A DNA stretch of 64,000 nt from Pseudomonas graminis (GCF_002093745.1 NZ_MTSB01000009.1:166329-230328), one strand, 5' to 3'; counted from the stretch's first letter, positions 43,932 to 54,900 are shown. Notes: generated by a model not told the origin, from the letters alone. Numbers and translations are program-made.

Positions 43932-44924
43932 TCACTTGTAGAACAGATCCACTGCAATTTCGGCACTGAACGGTCCGGGTTGGCGCGGCTTGCCGGTCCA
44001 GAACAACCGGGCTTCGAAATTCGCCGTAGCCGCCTGTGTTTCGCCCAGTAAATCAGCCAGATGAAACACCTCGTTGTAAGGCATTACCTGCTCACTGACA
44101 GCGCTGTTGATCGTGAAGCCCACCGAGTCGTTATCAGCGGGAACCAGCAACTGCCCCTCCAAAGCACCCGACACAGGCCTGAAACGTGCATCGATGCTGA
44201 AGGGTGATTCACACTCCCGGCTGGTCGACAGGGCAAACAGCTGCTTGGCCACGGGTTCGTCAGTCCCCCCCTGCAACATCGCTACGTCGCCGAACTCCAC
44301 ATGTTCCGGAAGCACTTTCAGCTCGGCATCGCATGCCACAAAACGCAGCCCCCTCAGGTTATTGATGACATAACTCAAACTGCGCCCGGAAACCCTGTTC
44401 GGGTCTGTCTCGCCACCCAGTTGAAAGAACCGGTAGTCGAGCAGATCACTGGCCACGCCAGAGTGAGGCGTGGCGCCGAACTTCTGGATAAACACGGAAA
44501 ACGGCAGGCTGAAACGCACTTTCGGGCAGTTCTCGATAATGCCACCTGCACAAATCGGCAGGCGATTACCGGTGCTGATTCGACCGCTGCCTTGCAGGTA
44601 GTCGGCGCCATTGAGGGTCAGGCCGGCGCGAATACCCTGGCCGATCTCACGGTTGTCCGGGTTCAGGTGGATGAAAATCTCGTCCTCGACCGGTTGCGAA
44701 CCGTCTCGGGTGCATTCGACCTGAACAGCCAGCGATTCGGAACGCCAGACCACGTCTCCATTGGGCGTTGATTCCGGGATCGCCACCGTACTGCTCAGAT
44801 CCTCATGAATCTCGGTGTCGCCCGATCCCTGAGTCGTACAGACCAGCGCAAAGGCGGAAGCCGGATTGAGCATCAACAGCAAGACAGCGGGGCACAGCCA
44901 GCGGCGGGCAGACAGTCGTTTCAT
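43932..44924 (-). CDS. fimbrial tip subunit or adhesin of the chaperone-usher locus
   Basis: 330 aa from the ATG at 44924, one base after the chaperone stop (TGATATG), which favours coupling; ATGs at 44936 and 44948 are alternatives. A signal peptide (WLCPAVLLLMLNPASAFA) is followed by a lectin-like N-terminal domain with two Cys pairs, and a C-terminal pilin domain (ACDAELKVLPEHVEFGDVAMLQ, ending AEIAVDLFYK) with the beta-strand pattern of donor-strand exchange. Two-domain structure and last position in the operon fit a tip adhesin. The ligand is unknown. Confidence 0.75.
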   Translation of the reverse strand: MKRLSARRWLCPAVLLLMLNPASAFALVCTTQGSGDTEIHEDLSSTVAIPESTPNGDVVWRSESLAVQVECTRDGSQPVEDEIFIHLNPDNREIGQGIRAGLTLNGADYLQGSGRISTGNRLPICAGGIIENCPKVRFSLPFSVFIQKFGATPHSGVASDLLDYRFFQLGGETDPNRVSGRSLSYVINNLRGLRFVACDAELKVLPEHVEFGDVAMLQGGTDEPVAKQLFALSTSRECESPFSIDARFRPVSGALEGQLLVPADNDSVGFTINSAVSEQVMPYNEVFHLADLLGETQAATANFEARLFWTGKPRQPGPFSAEIAVDLFYK

Positions 44925-44925
44925 A

Positions 44926-45708
44926 TCAGCATTCATCCTGAAAAGCATTTTTTTCCAGCAGCCGAGCCTTGTAGGTCGCCTGCCCGTTCATCCGTGCGCA
45001 ATAGCTACGCTGACCGCCGTAATCCGTCAGCGCTCTGTACGAAAAAAGAGCTTTTGACGAAGGCAAAAAGCGCTTTGGTAAAGCCAGGTCGAACTGTTCG
45101 CCAGGGGTCAGCAACAGGTACTCACTGAGCTGAACACCGTCCATGCTCAGGCCGTGCAGCGAAGCGTGATAAGGCGTGGGGTTAGTGACCCTGAGTACCG
45201 GGCTGTCCGCCCCGCGACGGGTCAAGGTCCATAGCAGCTTCGCGGCCGTGTCAGCCGGGTCGCCGTCAAGGCCGGGTGGCCGGTAGAACACGTTGATGCG
45301 CTGACGCACGGCGATGTTCAGTTGGTGAACACCTGGCTGGCGCCGAGGTATCTCAAGCACGTACAGGTGCAGCAAAGACTCATGCTGTTGCGGCAGGCCT
45401 GAGCCCTGATACAGCACACGCAGTATCTGTCGGCCGCCCACCGCCAATCGCAACAGAGGCGGTGTAATCACGAACGGCAGCGATCTGCGCAAATTCCGCG
45501 GAGTATTGTCGTCATCTCGCGGATCGCTCAGCCAGGTCTGAAGCAATGCCTCACCCTTGCCGCGATTGCGCACTTCAATGACAGCCTCTGGGTGCTGCCC
45601 ATCGAAAATCAGCCGTGTCCCGCTCAACGACACGGCGCCTTGCGCATCGAAACCGCTGGCGAGCAGCGTGACGAGAATCACCCCGAACAGGCCGTGGGCG
45701 AGGTTCAT
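44926..45708 (-). CDS. periplasmic fimbrial chaperone 2
   Basis: 260 aa from the ATG at 45708, which overlaps the usher stop (ATGA). After a signal peptide (GLFGVILVTLLASGFDAQGA), the PapD-type fold shows SGTRLIFDGQHPEAVIEVRNRG, LPFVITPPLLRLAVGGRQILRVLYQG and NIAVRQRINVFYRPPGL, with the conserved Arg and Lys that anchor subunit carboxylates. It stabilises pilins before the usher. A second chaperone in one locus suggests that the tip adhesin has a dedicated one. Confidence 0.9.
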   Translation of the reverse strand: MNLAHGLFGVILVTLLASGFDAQGAVSLSGTRLIFDGQHPEAVIEVRNRGKGEALLQTWLSDPRDDDNTPRNLRRSLPFVITPPLLRLAVGGRQILRVLYQGSGLPQQHESLLHLYVLEIPRRQPGVHQLNIAVRQRINVFYRPPGLDGDPADTAAKLLWTLTRRGADSPVLRVTNPTPYHASLHGLSMDGVQLSEYLLLTPGEQFDLALPKRFLPSSKALFSYRALTDYGGQRSYCARMNGQATYKARLLEKNAFQDEC

Positions 45709-48248
45709 TGGCACACCACCTTGACTCGCTCATAGGCGCGGGCCGGGTCTTTGGGAGGCAGCGAAAATGCTGCCTCGCAACGTTGACCGGACCAACGTAC
45801 GTGCAAGCTGCCGACGTCGTGTTCGCTGAGCACCAACGCCTGACTGCCTGCATCGACCACTGCCAGCGCCCTGCCCTGCTCATCTTCGACACTGGCACCG
45901 AGCGGCACCCTGCTGCCGTCGGTGCGTACCAGTTCGAACTGCACACGTCGACCCGTTGCAGCCTTGAAGCGCACCACTGGAATGGCGCCACGGCGTGGCA
46001 CGATCTGCGTGATGGCGTTTTCCAGGTCGACGTCAGCGCCCAGTTGCCGGGTGTCCAGGCTGACCCAGTTGCTCCGGTAGGCTTGCGCATACGGCAGAAC
46101 GGCATAGCCGTTGCCGGCGGTTCGGACGTTGCTGAACGACCGGAGGCGGGCACCGCTGACACCCGGGACCTGAACCAGCGCAAAGGTTTCACCCAGCGCC
46201 GGCCCCAGATTGACACCACCGGCATGGGCCACCAGCGAACCTGACGCAGACAGGCTGAAGGCGTCGTAGTCCTGGCCCTGGCTGTAACCGGCTTCGAAAC
46301 GACCGAACCCGGTTGAGGTGTTGATCTTGCCCGCGCCAAAACTGCCCGAACGGCTGTCATGCCCGGTCTGTACCGAATAGAACGTGTCGCGGTTCCCCAG
46401 CACCTGACCATTGAGCCCGGTCTGAAGGTTGTACTCGCCGGAGCTGTCACGCACCGCGTTGAACGACAGGCGTGAGGACGCCGAGCTTGAACCAAGGGGC
46501 AACGTCACGCTCAAGGCAATGCGATGGTCGGTGCGCGCTGCGCTGCCTCGACCGACATCCTCGTTGCGCTCGATGGACAGGGCGTAATTGACGGTATGCC
46601 AGGCCGCGTTGTAGGAAAGATAAAGCTGTCGCGTCTTGCCCGGCAGGTTCCAGTAGCGCTGCTCGGAGGCGGTCAGGCTCAATGAAGCGGCCTGGGTCGG
46701 CACGGTCTGGGTGATACTGAGTTCGAGTCGATCCCGAGCCAGCCCGCTGGACAGCATTTGCCGTAGCGGATCGGTCTCGCTGACGTGCTGGTTGAGGGTC
46801 CGGTAATCTTCGGTCGAATATCGATACCCGGCGACGGCCAGTGTCGTGTCGGTCACGTCCAGCGTGTTGGCGTAACGCGCCCGCAGGCTCTGGCCGCTAC
46901 GGGACTGTTGATCCGGCTGGCTGACAGAGCGGGTGATGTCCAGCGACACCGCACCCAGCCCGGTATTGATGCCAACGCCCATGTTGGCGGCCTGATAATC
47001 CTCAGCCAGTTGTACGCCGCCGAAGCCGGTTATCCGTTCGGAAAGACCGTAGATCAAAGCCCCGCTGGTAAACCCCGGGGATGCCTGGCGATCATCGTTA
47101 TTGTCGACCTGCCCGACAGCCAGGCTATAACGCAGCGATCCGGAAGGAACCATGATCGGCAGCGACGCGTAGGCCTGGGTGAACGACCGTATGCGCCCGT
47201 CAGCTTCAATGATCGATACCGACAGGTCGCCGTTGGAGCCGCTGGGATAGATGTCGGTTATTTCGAACGGTCCGGGCGACACGCTGCCGCTGTAGAGCAG
47301 AAAGCCGTTCTGGCGAACTTCCACCGTGGCGTTGGTTTCGGCACTACCGCGAATGACCGGGGCATAGGCCCGTTCACTGTCAGACAGCATGCCGTCGTCA
47401 GAAGCCAGCGCAGCGCCTCGAAAGCGAACGCTGTCGAACACGCGCGCGTCGGTAAAGGTTTCCCCCACCGTGAACTGGCTTTTCAACGACGTGATATCGC
47501 GTTGCGCAAAGGTCCGATTGCTGCGGTAACGCCAGGGTTGATTACTGCTCTGCACCAGTGAAGATTCGTTGCGCAAGCGCCAGGGGCCCAGGTTCAGGCC
47601 ATTACGCAGCCCCAGATAATACTGATGCGTGGCCAATCCCTTGTTACGGCGCCGGCTGCCATTGAAGGTGTAATGGGTGAAGGCTGCCGTCGCGCCCTGC
47701 TCCCATAGCTCAGGAGACACATAACCGCGAGCACCTCGCGCCATCAATGCTTGCGGCACGCTGATGTTGAGTCGCAGCGCTCCGGGTTGATAATCGACGC
47801 GCGCAAACTCGACACGTGCAGGCAGGTCGAAACAGGCCTCGTCAGCCTGATCGCCCGCTGGCAGGCGATTCAGGTCCAGACCAAAGCTGCTCAGCATTTC
47901 AAGCGACAGACAGGGTTCAACAACGCCGGACACCGCGTTTTTTGAAAACGTGATATCGCGCCTGCCACTCAATGCCCGGTTGACGTAAATATCAACCCGA
48001 TAAGTACCGGGCAATACGCTGTTGTTACGCAGAAAGGCCTGCACGTCCGGCGGCTGGTCACTGCCTTGAATAAAAGCCGTATTGAATCTGACCGGCCCAT
48101 CGCTACGGGAAACGCCGGGCTGAGCGGCGAGCGCATTGATCGAAAACATCAACGTCAGTCCCATCCCGATGCGCAAATGGCAGCGACGGGGGTGAGCGAA
48201 CACCACCCGTGCGAGGGCTTCCTTATCATCTTTTTTGCGCCATTCCAT
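45705..48248 (-). CDS. outer-membrane fimbrial usher
   Basis: 847 aa. The N-terminal domain (after a signal-like LRIGMGLTLMFSINALA) has FNTAFIQGSDQPPDVQAFLRNNSVLPGTYRVDIYVN and the CLSLEMLSSFGLD disulfide region. The large beta-barrel carries DVTSLKSQFTVGETFTD-type and FRGAALASDDGMLSDSERAYAPVIRG motifs, with VSPGPFEITDIYPSGSNGDLSVSIIEADG just before the plug end. The two C-terminal plug/CTD regions are present. It secretes and polymerises fimbrial subunits across the outer membrane. Length is normal for FimD/PapC-type ushers. Confidence 0.93.
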   Translation of the reverse strand: MEWRKKDDKEALARVVFAHPRRCHLRIGMGLTLMFSINALAAQPGVSRSDGPVRFNTAFIQGSDQPPDVQAFLRNNSVLPGTYRVDIYVNRALSGRRDITFSKNAVSGVVEPCLSLEMLSSFGLDLNRLPAGDQADEACFDLPARVEFARVDYQPGALRLNISVPQALMARGARGYVSPELWEQGATAAFTHYTFNGSRRRNKGLATHQYYLGLRNGLNLGPWRLRNESSLVQSSNQPWRYRSNRTFAQRDITSLKSQFTVGETFTDARVFDSVRFRGAALASDDGMLSDSERAYAPVIRGSAETNATVEVRQNGFLLYSGSVSPGPFEITDIYPSGSNGDLSVSIIEADGRIRSFTQAYASLPIMVPSGSLRYSLAVGQVDNNDDRQASPGFTSGALIYGLSERITGFGGVQLAEDYQAANMGVGINTGLGAVSLDITRSVSQPDQQSRSGQSLRARYANTLDVTDTTLAVAGYRYSTEDYRTLNQHVSETDPLRQMLSSGLARDRLELSITQTVPTQAASLSLTASEQRYWNLPGKTRQLYLSYNAAWHTVNYALSIERNEDVGRGSAARTDHRIALSVTLPLGSSSASSRLSFNAVRDSSGEYNLQTGLNGQVLGNRDTFYSVQTGHDSRSGSFGAGKINTSTGFGRFEAGYSQGQDYDAFSLSASGSLVAHAGGVNLGPALGETFALVQVPGVSGARLRSFSNVRTAGNGYAVLPYAQAYRSNWVSLDTRQLGADVDLENAITQIVPRRGAIPVVRFKAATGRRVQFELVRTDGSRVPLGASVEDEQGRALAVVDAGSQALVLSEHDVGSLHVRWSGQRCEAAFSLPPKDPARAYERVKVVCQ

Positions 48249-48378
48249 AGCGGTCTTTACTCTACTTCGGCTGTCTCACGCGCCGCGAAATCCTTTTACA
48301 CAGGCGCAGGTCTGCCAGGCCGACTGGTGCGCAGGCCCAACGGTTTGAATAGTGAACGCAGGCGACTGATGCGCCAGG

Positions 48379-49134
48379 TTATCGGGATGACACCTTGCTC
48401 GCGTGGCCAGGTTCTTGAGCGGTCAGTGTGGCCTGATAAGGCACTTGTCCACCGTAGTCATTGATGCTGACGAAACTCAGTAACAGCGGTGTACTGCTGC
48501 CAGACGGGTGCAACAACGGAATGTTCAGGCGCTGATGAGGTGCAAGCATCTGACTCTCGACAGCGGCCAGTTCAATGCGTTGCTGACGTATGGAAATCCC
48601 CAACATGGAAACATGGTAAGGCCCCGGGTTTTCAACAGACAAAAAGTTGTTTGTCATTAACTGCCATTTCAACTGCTCGGGCGCCTGCTGTGGATCACCC
48701 GATAATCCGTCGGGCCGAAAAAATACTTTTATGCGCTGACGTATCGCAATCTGCAATGTGTTCTCGGCGGCGACCTGAGGTATTTCCTGAACATTGAGCC
48801 ACAGTACGGATTCTCGATCCGTCGGCATATCGGCACCGGAATGAATGACGCGTAACAGTTGCCTTCCACCGCCCGCCATGCGCGTCAGTGACGGTGTCAC
48901 AATAAACGGCACCGGCTGCGGGGCGCCCTGATCAACCGTTGCGGAAGTCGGCGGTTCAAGCCAGGACTGCAAGAGAATCTCGGCGCTGCCACTGTTGTGA
49001 ACCCCCAGGCTGACTTCCTTGTCATTGCCCTGATAAATGACGCGTGTTGTGTTCAGCACGATGCCTGCCTGGGCCGAAGACACCGAGAACAGCACCGCGA
49101 CCAGCGCCACGCAGCAAGAGAAGTAACGAAACAT
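48379..49134 (-). CDS. periplasmic fimbrial chaperone 1
   Basis: 251 aa from the ATG at 49134 with AAGG about 12 nt upstream; the frame opens 60 nt earlier. A signal peptide (FRYFSCCVALVAVLFSVSSAQA) is followed by NTTRVIYQGNDKEVSLGVHNSGSAEILLQSWLEP, FIVTPSLTRMAGGGRQLLRVIHSGADMP and LQIAIRQRIKVFFRPDGL, the PapD pattern. It lies between the major pilin gene and the usher gene and should serve the pilin. Confidence 0.92.
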   Translation of the reverse strand: MFRYFSCCVALVAVLFSVSSAQAGIVLNTTRVIYQGNDKEVSLGVHNSGSAEILLQSWLEPPTSATVDQGAPQPVPFIVTPSLTRMAGGGRQLLRVIHSGADMPTDRESVLWLNVQEIPQVAAENTLQIAIRQRIKVFFRPDGLSGDPQQAPEQLKWQLMTNNFLSVENPGPYHVSMLGISIRQQRIELAAVESQMLAPHQRLNIPLLHPSGSSTPLLLSFVSINDYGGQVPYQATLTAQEPGHASKVSSR

Positions 49135-49196
49135 ACTGACGTTCGCCTTGATTCGATAAAGAACAGGGCGAGCCATGCCCGCCCTGCCCGACACAG

Positions 49197-49781
49197 TTAC
49201 TCGTAATCCATCACGAACGGCATGAAGCCATCTGCGTTACCTGGATTGGTCGGCGTTCCGTTGAGCACGTACACCGCGCCAAAGTTGATTTCTGCGGTCG
49301 CCCCACTGGCACTTTCTTTGATCAGCGTAGTGTCGATGGTTTCGCCGCCGCTCAGGTCCATCAGGACATTGGACGCGTTGAGCAGGCCGATGCCCACACC
49401 GTCCGCTGCTCCGGTAGTGCGCAGGAGTTTGGCATCGTTATTGTCCAGGCCACTGCCATTACGGGCGGTGAGGCGCATCTTCACCATGTTGTATTGTTCT
49501 GCGCCCGCGCTGCAGTTGACCAACAACTGGATAGGCGAAGCTGTTTCAAAACGACTTTCGCTGGAGAGACCGATGTCGGAAAAGGAAACGTTCCCCATGT
49601 CGATACTGATTTCACCCGGCTCGGCACCGGCGGTGACGCCCGTGCCCGGCCCCACATCGCAAGAGATATTGGTCAGTGTCCCGCTGAAGACCAATTTACC
49701 GTTGTTAGCCGCGCTGGCGACACCTGCCATCCCGCAGCCCATGACGCCCAGAACTGCCAATGTAAGAGAAAGCTTTTTCAT
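49197..49781 (-). CDS. fimbrial major subunit
   Basis: 194 aa with a GGAAGG ribosome site. A signal peptide (LTLAVLGVMGCGMAGVASA) precedes a type 1-like pilin domain. GKLVFSGTLTNISCDVGPG starts the mature subunit with the first Cys, VNCSAGAEQYN supplies the second for the disulfide, and PTNPGNADGFMPFVMDYE ends it with the penultimate aromatic-type pattern used in donor-strand complementation. It is short (170 mature residues) like major rod subunits. It is the second gene of the locus and probably the most expressed. Confidence 0.88.
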   Translation of the reverse strand: MKKLSLTLAVLGVMGCGMAGVASAANNGKLVFSGTLTNISCDVGPGTGVTAGAEPGEISIDMGNVSFSDIGLSSESRFETASPIQLLVNCSAGAEQYNMVKMRLTARNGSGLDNNDAKLLRTTGAADGVGIGLLNASNVLMDLSGGETIDTTLIKESASGATAEINFGAVYVLNGTPTNPGNADGFMPFVMDYE

Positions 49782-50076
49782 GCTAACGACCTTCCTTGTG
49801 TTATGTCGTGTGTGCCCACTATCGGACGCCGACCACTATAGAGTCCGCGCTCTTTAATCGCTGTCAGGCCCATAACTTTTAGCCCGCAGACAACGCAACA
49901 CAACGCGCAGGACGGGTCTGTAGGAATAACGAAAGAGTGCCCACAACCCCCCACACAAAGGCATTTATCCATAACAGAATAAAAACATCAGCGCACTGTT
50001 CGAGCGGACGTGCCTGCGCCTGAACTGTCACACCTGGCGGGTGACAGTTATAAAGAAAAACACAGGCAGAAAGGCG

Positions 50077-50457
50077 TTATTGATAGTTCAAGGTAATCAG
50101 GGCAGTGCGGGAAGGAGACGACGTTCCGTCAGGCTGAGGCGCGGCAGGCAAGCGTTGAAAATGCGCGACAAATGGAACAGCCTGCGCGCCACACGCATTG
50201 TAGTCGGTGCTGACATGCACCTTAATACCCGGTGCAACTTCGACACTCCGGGTGTGGCCAGCAGCCGGGTTCGCATCAAGGTATGAAACCCTGCAACTGC
50301 TGTTGACGACACTGCCGTGCAGGCTGAGCACACCGTCTTTTGCCAACGACACCGACGGGGCAACCATTAATGGAAGCATCACCAGGGCTGCCCACACGCT
50401 TTCAAGGCGGGGCAACGTTTTCAGAACGCCTTTCCGGCATGACTTTTCGCTTCTCAT
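50077..50457 (-). CDS. small fimbrial subunit
   Basis: 126 aa from the ATG at 50457, with GGAG 8 nt upstream. It has a signal peptide (VWAALVMLPLMVAPSVSLA) and a truncated pilin-like domain: DGVLSLHGSVVNSSCRVSY with the first Cys, DYNACGAQAVPFVAHFQRL with the second and ALITLNYQ as the last strand. It is too short for a full pilin of the major type and may be an initiator, minor or terminating subunit. It leads the locus, 295 nt upstream of the major pilin gene. Confidence 0.75.
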   Translation of the reverse strand: MRSEKSCRKGVLKTLPRLESVWAALVMLPLMVAPSVSLAKDGVLSLHGSVVNSSCRVSYLDANPAAGHTRSVEVAPGIKVHVSTDYNACGAQAVPFVAHFQRLPAAPQPDGTSSPSRTALITLNYQ

Positions 50458-50746
50458 GGCGCTCTCCACTCACAGGCTCATCTATTGAGTTATGTCGACA
50501 GGAGAATCCGTTGCCAGAAGTGTGCCCGGTGCAGGTAGGATTTACCCTGGGACTTTATAAACATCTGGACAAATTGCCCTTCAACAAATATATCGTCCGA
50601 AGCCTGCATTTCTTGACTGAGGCCTCTGCCCGCGGAAGTTTGCTGACAAACCTGACAGCTGAAAGTCATTCTGCTGACCGGGTTTGCAGGCTATAAGTAA
50701 GCGGTAACGACTTTATTCCCATCGCGACTTTTGGCGTTTCCTTCAC

Positions 50747-51913
50747 ATGCGCAGACAGACCCTGACCGTCACCATTGTTGTCCTGCTGGTAGCGTGCGCT
50801 GCCGTGGCTGGCTGGAAGCTGACGCGCCCCGCCACAATCCCCAGACATGTTGCTTCGGCGGTGCCGGTCAAGGTGATCACGGTGAACGTCGAAGATGTGC
50901 CACATTTCGTGACGGGCATCGGCTCGGTGTTGTCGTTGCAAAGTGTGGTGATCCGCCCTCAGGTAGACGGTGTGCTGACTCGCGTGCTGGTCAAGGAAGG
51001 TCAGCAGGTCAAGGCTGGCGAGCTGCTGGCGACCCTGGATGATCGATCCATTCGTGCTTCGCTGGAGCAGACACGCGCCCAGTTGGCTCAGAGCAAGGCG
51101 CAACTGGACGTCGCACAACTGGACCTCAAACGCTACCGCCAGCTCACCGAAGACAACGGTATCTCACGGCAGACGTTCGATCAGCAGCAGGCGCTGGTCA
51201 AGCAACTGGCTGCCACTGCGCAAGGCAATGAAGCCAGCATCAATGCTGCGCAGGTGCAACTGACCTACACCCAGATTCGCTCCCCCGTGACGGGCCGTGT
51301 CGGTATTCGTAACGTTGACGAGGGCAACTTCCTGCGCGTCAGCGACGCCAGCGGGCTGTTTTCGGTGACACAGATCGATCCGATTGCGGTGGAGTTTTCC
51401 CTGCCACAGCAAATGCTGCCTACGCTGCAAGGACTGGTTGCCGAGCACACACCGGCGGCAGTCAAAGCCTATCAGGGCGATGGCGCAGCCAATGGCCTGC
51501 TGCTGGGCGAAGGGACGCTGTCCCTGATCGACAATCAGGTCTCGGCAGGCACCGGCACGATCCGCGCCAAGGCGCAATTCTCCAACCCTCGCGAACAGCT
51601 CTGGCCTGGGCAACTGGTGACCGTCAAGATCCAGACCGGCATCGAGCGCAACGCGCTTAAAGTGCCGCCTCAAGTGGTGCAGCGCGGCGTCGACCAGCAT
51701 TTCGTCTACCGACTCACTGCCGATAACACCGTGGAGGTCGTGCCGGTCAAAGTGCTGTATCAGGACAGCGAGCAAACATTGATCAGCGGGCCTCAAGCGG
51801 GCGACACCCTGGTCAGTGACGGGCAGTCGCGGCTCAGGCCGGGCGCGACGGTCGAGGTGGTCAGCGCACCCGCCCCGGAAGTGGCGAGCACGCAACCGGA
51901 GCGCACACGATGA
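50747..51913 (+). CDS. RND efflux periplasmic adaptor (membrane fusion protein)
   Basis: 388 aa. An N-terminal anchor (LTVTIVVLLVACAAVAGW) is followed by the lipoyl halves (SVVIRPQVDGVLTRVLVKEGQQVKAGELLATLD and LTYTQIRSPVTGRVGI), an alpha-hairpin of about 60 residues (LEQTRAQLAQSKAQLDVAQLDLKRY) and the beta-barrel and membrane-proximal regions. The order fits the MdtA/MuxA-type adaptor. It links the RND pump in the inner membrane to an outer-membrane channel that is not encoded here. Its stop overlaps the pump start by 4 nt. Confidence 0.92.
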   Translation: MRRQTLTVTIVVLLVACAAVAGWKLTRPATIPRHVASAVPVKVITVNVEDVPHFVTGIGSVLSLQSVVIRPQVDGVLTRVLVKEGQQVKAGELLATLDDRSIRASLEQTRAQLAQSKAQLDVAQLDLKRYRQLTEDNGISRQTFDQQQALVKQLAATAQGNEASINAAQVQLTYTQIRSPVTGRVGIRNVDEGNFLRVSDASGLFSVTQIDPIAVEFSLPQQMLPTLQGLVAEHTPAAVKAYQGDGAANGLLLGEGTLSLIDNQVSAGTGTIRAKAQFSNPREQLWPGQLVTVKIQTGIERNALKVPPQVVQRGVDQHFVYRLTADNTVEVVPVKVLYQDSEQTLISGPQAGDTLVSDGQSRLRPGATVEVVSAPAPEVASTQPERTR

Positions 51914-54900
51914 ATGGCCGCGGTTCGGTCTCGGCCTGGTGCATCGACCACCCGGTCGCCACGCTGTTATTGACCTTCGCCATCGTGCTGCTGGGCGTCA
52001 TTGCCTTTCCGCGGCTGCCGATAGCACCGTTGCCGGAGGCTGAATTCCCGACCATCCAGATTACCGCGCAACTCCCCGGCGCCAGCCCTGAAACCATGGC
52101 CTCTTCAGTGGCGACGCCGCTGGAAGTGCAGTTCAGCGCGATACCCGGCATGACCCAGATGACCTCGAGCAGCGCATTGGGGTCGACCAACCTGACGCTG
52201 CAATTCACGCTCAACAAGAGCATCGACACAGCCGCCCAGGAAGTCCAGGCCGCGATCAACACCGCTGCGGGACGCCTGCCAGCCGACATGCCCAGCCTGC
52301 CGACCTGGCGCAAGGTCAATCCGGCGGACAGCCCGGTGCTGATTCTGAGCGTCAGTTCCAGCCTGATGCCCGGCACCGAACTGAGCGACGTGACCGAAAC
52401 CATTCTGGCGCGTCAGCTCAGCCAGATCGAAGGCGTCGGTCAGGTGTACATCACCGGCCAGCAACGCCCGGCCATTCGGGTTCAGGCAGCACCGGAAAAA
52501 CTCGCTGCGCTGGGCCTGACCCTGGCAGACATCCGCCTGGCGGTGCAGCAGACCAGCCTGAATCTGGCCAAAGGCGCCTTGTATGGCAAGGACAGCATTT
52601 CGACCCTGTCCTCCAACGACCAGCTCTTCAAACCGCAGGACTACGCGCAACTGATTGTCTCCTACAAGAACGGCGCGCCCGTGCAATTGAAAGACGTGGC
52701 GCGGGTCGTTGCGGGTTCGGAGAATGCTTACGTCAAGGCATGGTCTGGTGATCAGCAGGGCGTCAACATCGCGATCTTTCGCCAACCCGGTGCCAACATC
52801 GTCGAGACAGTCGACCGCATCCAGCGCGAACTGCCCCGCTTGCAGGAAATGCTGCCCGCCGCCGTGGACGTTTCGGTGCTCAACGACCGTACCCGGACCA
52901 TTCGTGCGTCGTTGCACGAAGTGGAGCTGACCCTGCTGATTGCGGTGTTGCTGGTGGTCGCTGTCATGGCGCTGTTCCTGCGCCAGCTGTCGGCCACGCT
53001 GATCGTCAGCGCGGTGCTCGGCGTCTCGCTGGTGGCCAGCTTCGCGATGATGTACCTGTTCGGGTTCAGCCTTAACAACCTGACGCTGGTGGCCATCGTG
53101 GTCGCGGTCGGTTTTGTGGTGGATGACGCCATCGTCGTGGTGGAAAACATTCACCGCCACCTCGAAGCCGGGCAAGGCATGCGTGAGGCAGCAATCAAAG
53201 GCTCCGGGGAGATCGGCTTTACCGTCGTGTCGATCAGCTTCTCGCTGGTGGCCGCGTTCATTCCGCTGCTGTTCATGGGCGGTGTGGTCGGACGGCTGTT
53301 CAAGGAGTTCGCACTGACCGCCACGGCGACCATTCTGATTTCGGTGGTGGTTTCCCTGACCCTCGCCCCGACGCTGGCAGCGTTGTTCATGCGCGCGCCC
53401 ACACACAATCAGCATCAGAAGCCGGGGTTCGGCGAGCGTTTGCTGGCCTCCTATGAACGGGGTTTGCGCAAGGCGCTGGCTCATCAGCGGCTGATGCTGG
53501 GCATATTCGGCCTGACCCTGGCGCTGGCGGTGGTGGGCTACATTCTGATTCCCAAGGGGTTCTTCCCGGTTCAGGACACGGCGTTCGCACTGGGCACCAG
53601 TGAGGCTGCTGCCGATATTTCCTACCCGGACATGGTGGAAAAGCATCTGCAACTGGCGAAGATCGTCGGTGCGGACCCTGCGGTGCTGGCGTTCTCTCAT
53701 TCGGTGGGCGTGTCAGGCAGCAACCAGACCATTGCCAACGGCCGCTTCTGGATTTCGCTCAAGCCACGGTCCGAGCGCGATGTGTCGGTCAGCGAGTTCA
53801 TTGACCGCTTGCGCCCCAAGCTGGCGAAAGTCCCCGGCATCGTTCTGTACCTGCGTGCCGGGCAAGACATCAACCTCAGTTCAGGCCCGAGCCGCAGCCA
53901 GTATCAGTACGTGCTCAAAAGCAATGACGGCGCCCTGCTCACCACCTGGACCGAACGGCTGACCGAGAAACTGCGCAGCAACCCGGCGTTTCGCGACATG
54001 TCCAACGACTTGCAGCTGGGCGGCAGCGTGACCCACATCGATATTGATCGCAGTGCTGCCGCACGCTTCGGCCTGACCACGGCCGATGTCGATCAGGCGT
54101 TATACGACGCGTTCGGACAGCGGCAGATCAGCGAATACCAGACCGAAGTCAACCAATACAAGGTCATCCTCGAACTCGACGCCCAGCAGCGCGGCAAGGC
54201 GGAAAGCCTGGCCTACTTTTACCTGCGCTCGCCACTGACCAACGAAATGGTGCCGCTGTCGGCGCTGGCCAAGGTCAGCGCTCCACGCATGGGCCCGTTG
54301 TCGATCAGCCACGATGGCATGTTCCCGGCTGCGAACCTGTCGTTCAACCTGGCGTCGGGCGTCGCATTGGGCGACGCGGTGCGCATGCTCGATCAGGCCA
54401 AGAACGAAATCGGCATGCCGGCCTCGATCATCGGCAGTTTCCAGGGCGCGGCACAGGCGTTCCAGAGCTCACTGGCCAACCAGCCGTGGCTGATCCTCGC
54501 GGCACTGGTGGCGGTCTACATCATTCTGGGGGTGCTTTATGAGAGTTTCGTGCATCCGCTGACCATCATTTCCACCCTGCCCTCGGCAGGCATCGGCGCA
54601 CTGTTGCTGTTGTGGATGATGGGGCAGGACTTCTCGATCATGGCGCTGATCGGGGTGGTGCTGCTGATCGGCATCGTCAAGAAGAACGGCATCCTGCTGG
54701 TGGACTTCGCGCTGCAGGCACAGCGCGAGCAAGGCCTCTCGCCGCAGGACGCGATTTATGAAGCCTGCATCACACGCTTCCGACCGATTATCATGACCAC
54801 CCTCGCCGCCCTGCTCGGTGCCTTGCCATTGATGCTGGGTTTCGGGGTGGGTGCCGAGTTGCGCCAGCCCTTGGGGATTGCGGTCGTCGGCGGTCTGCTG

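Noticed and set aside
52105..53700. 531-codon open frame on the minus strand
   Set aside because: It lies antisense to the RND permease gene, is rich in Arg, His and Gln, and shows no family motif; it is a by-product of G+C-rich codon use.
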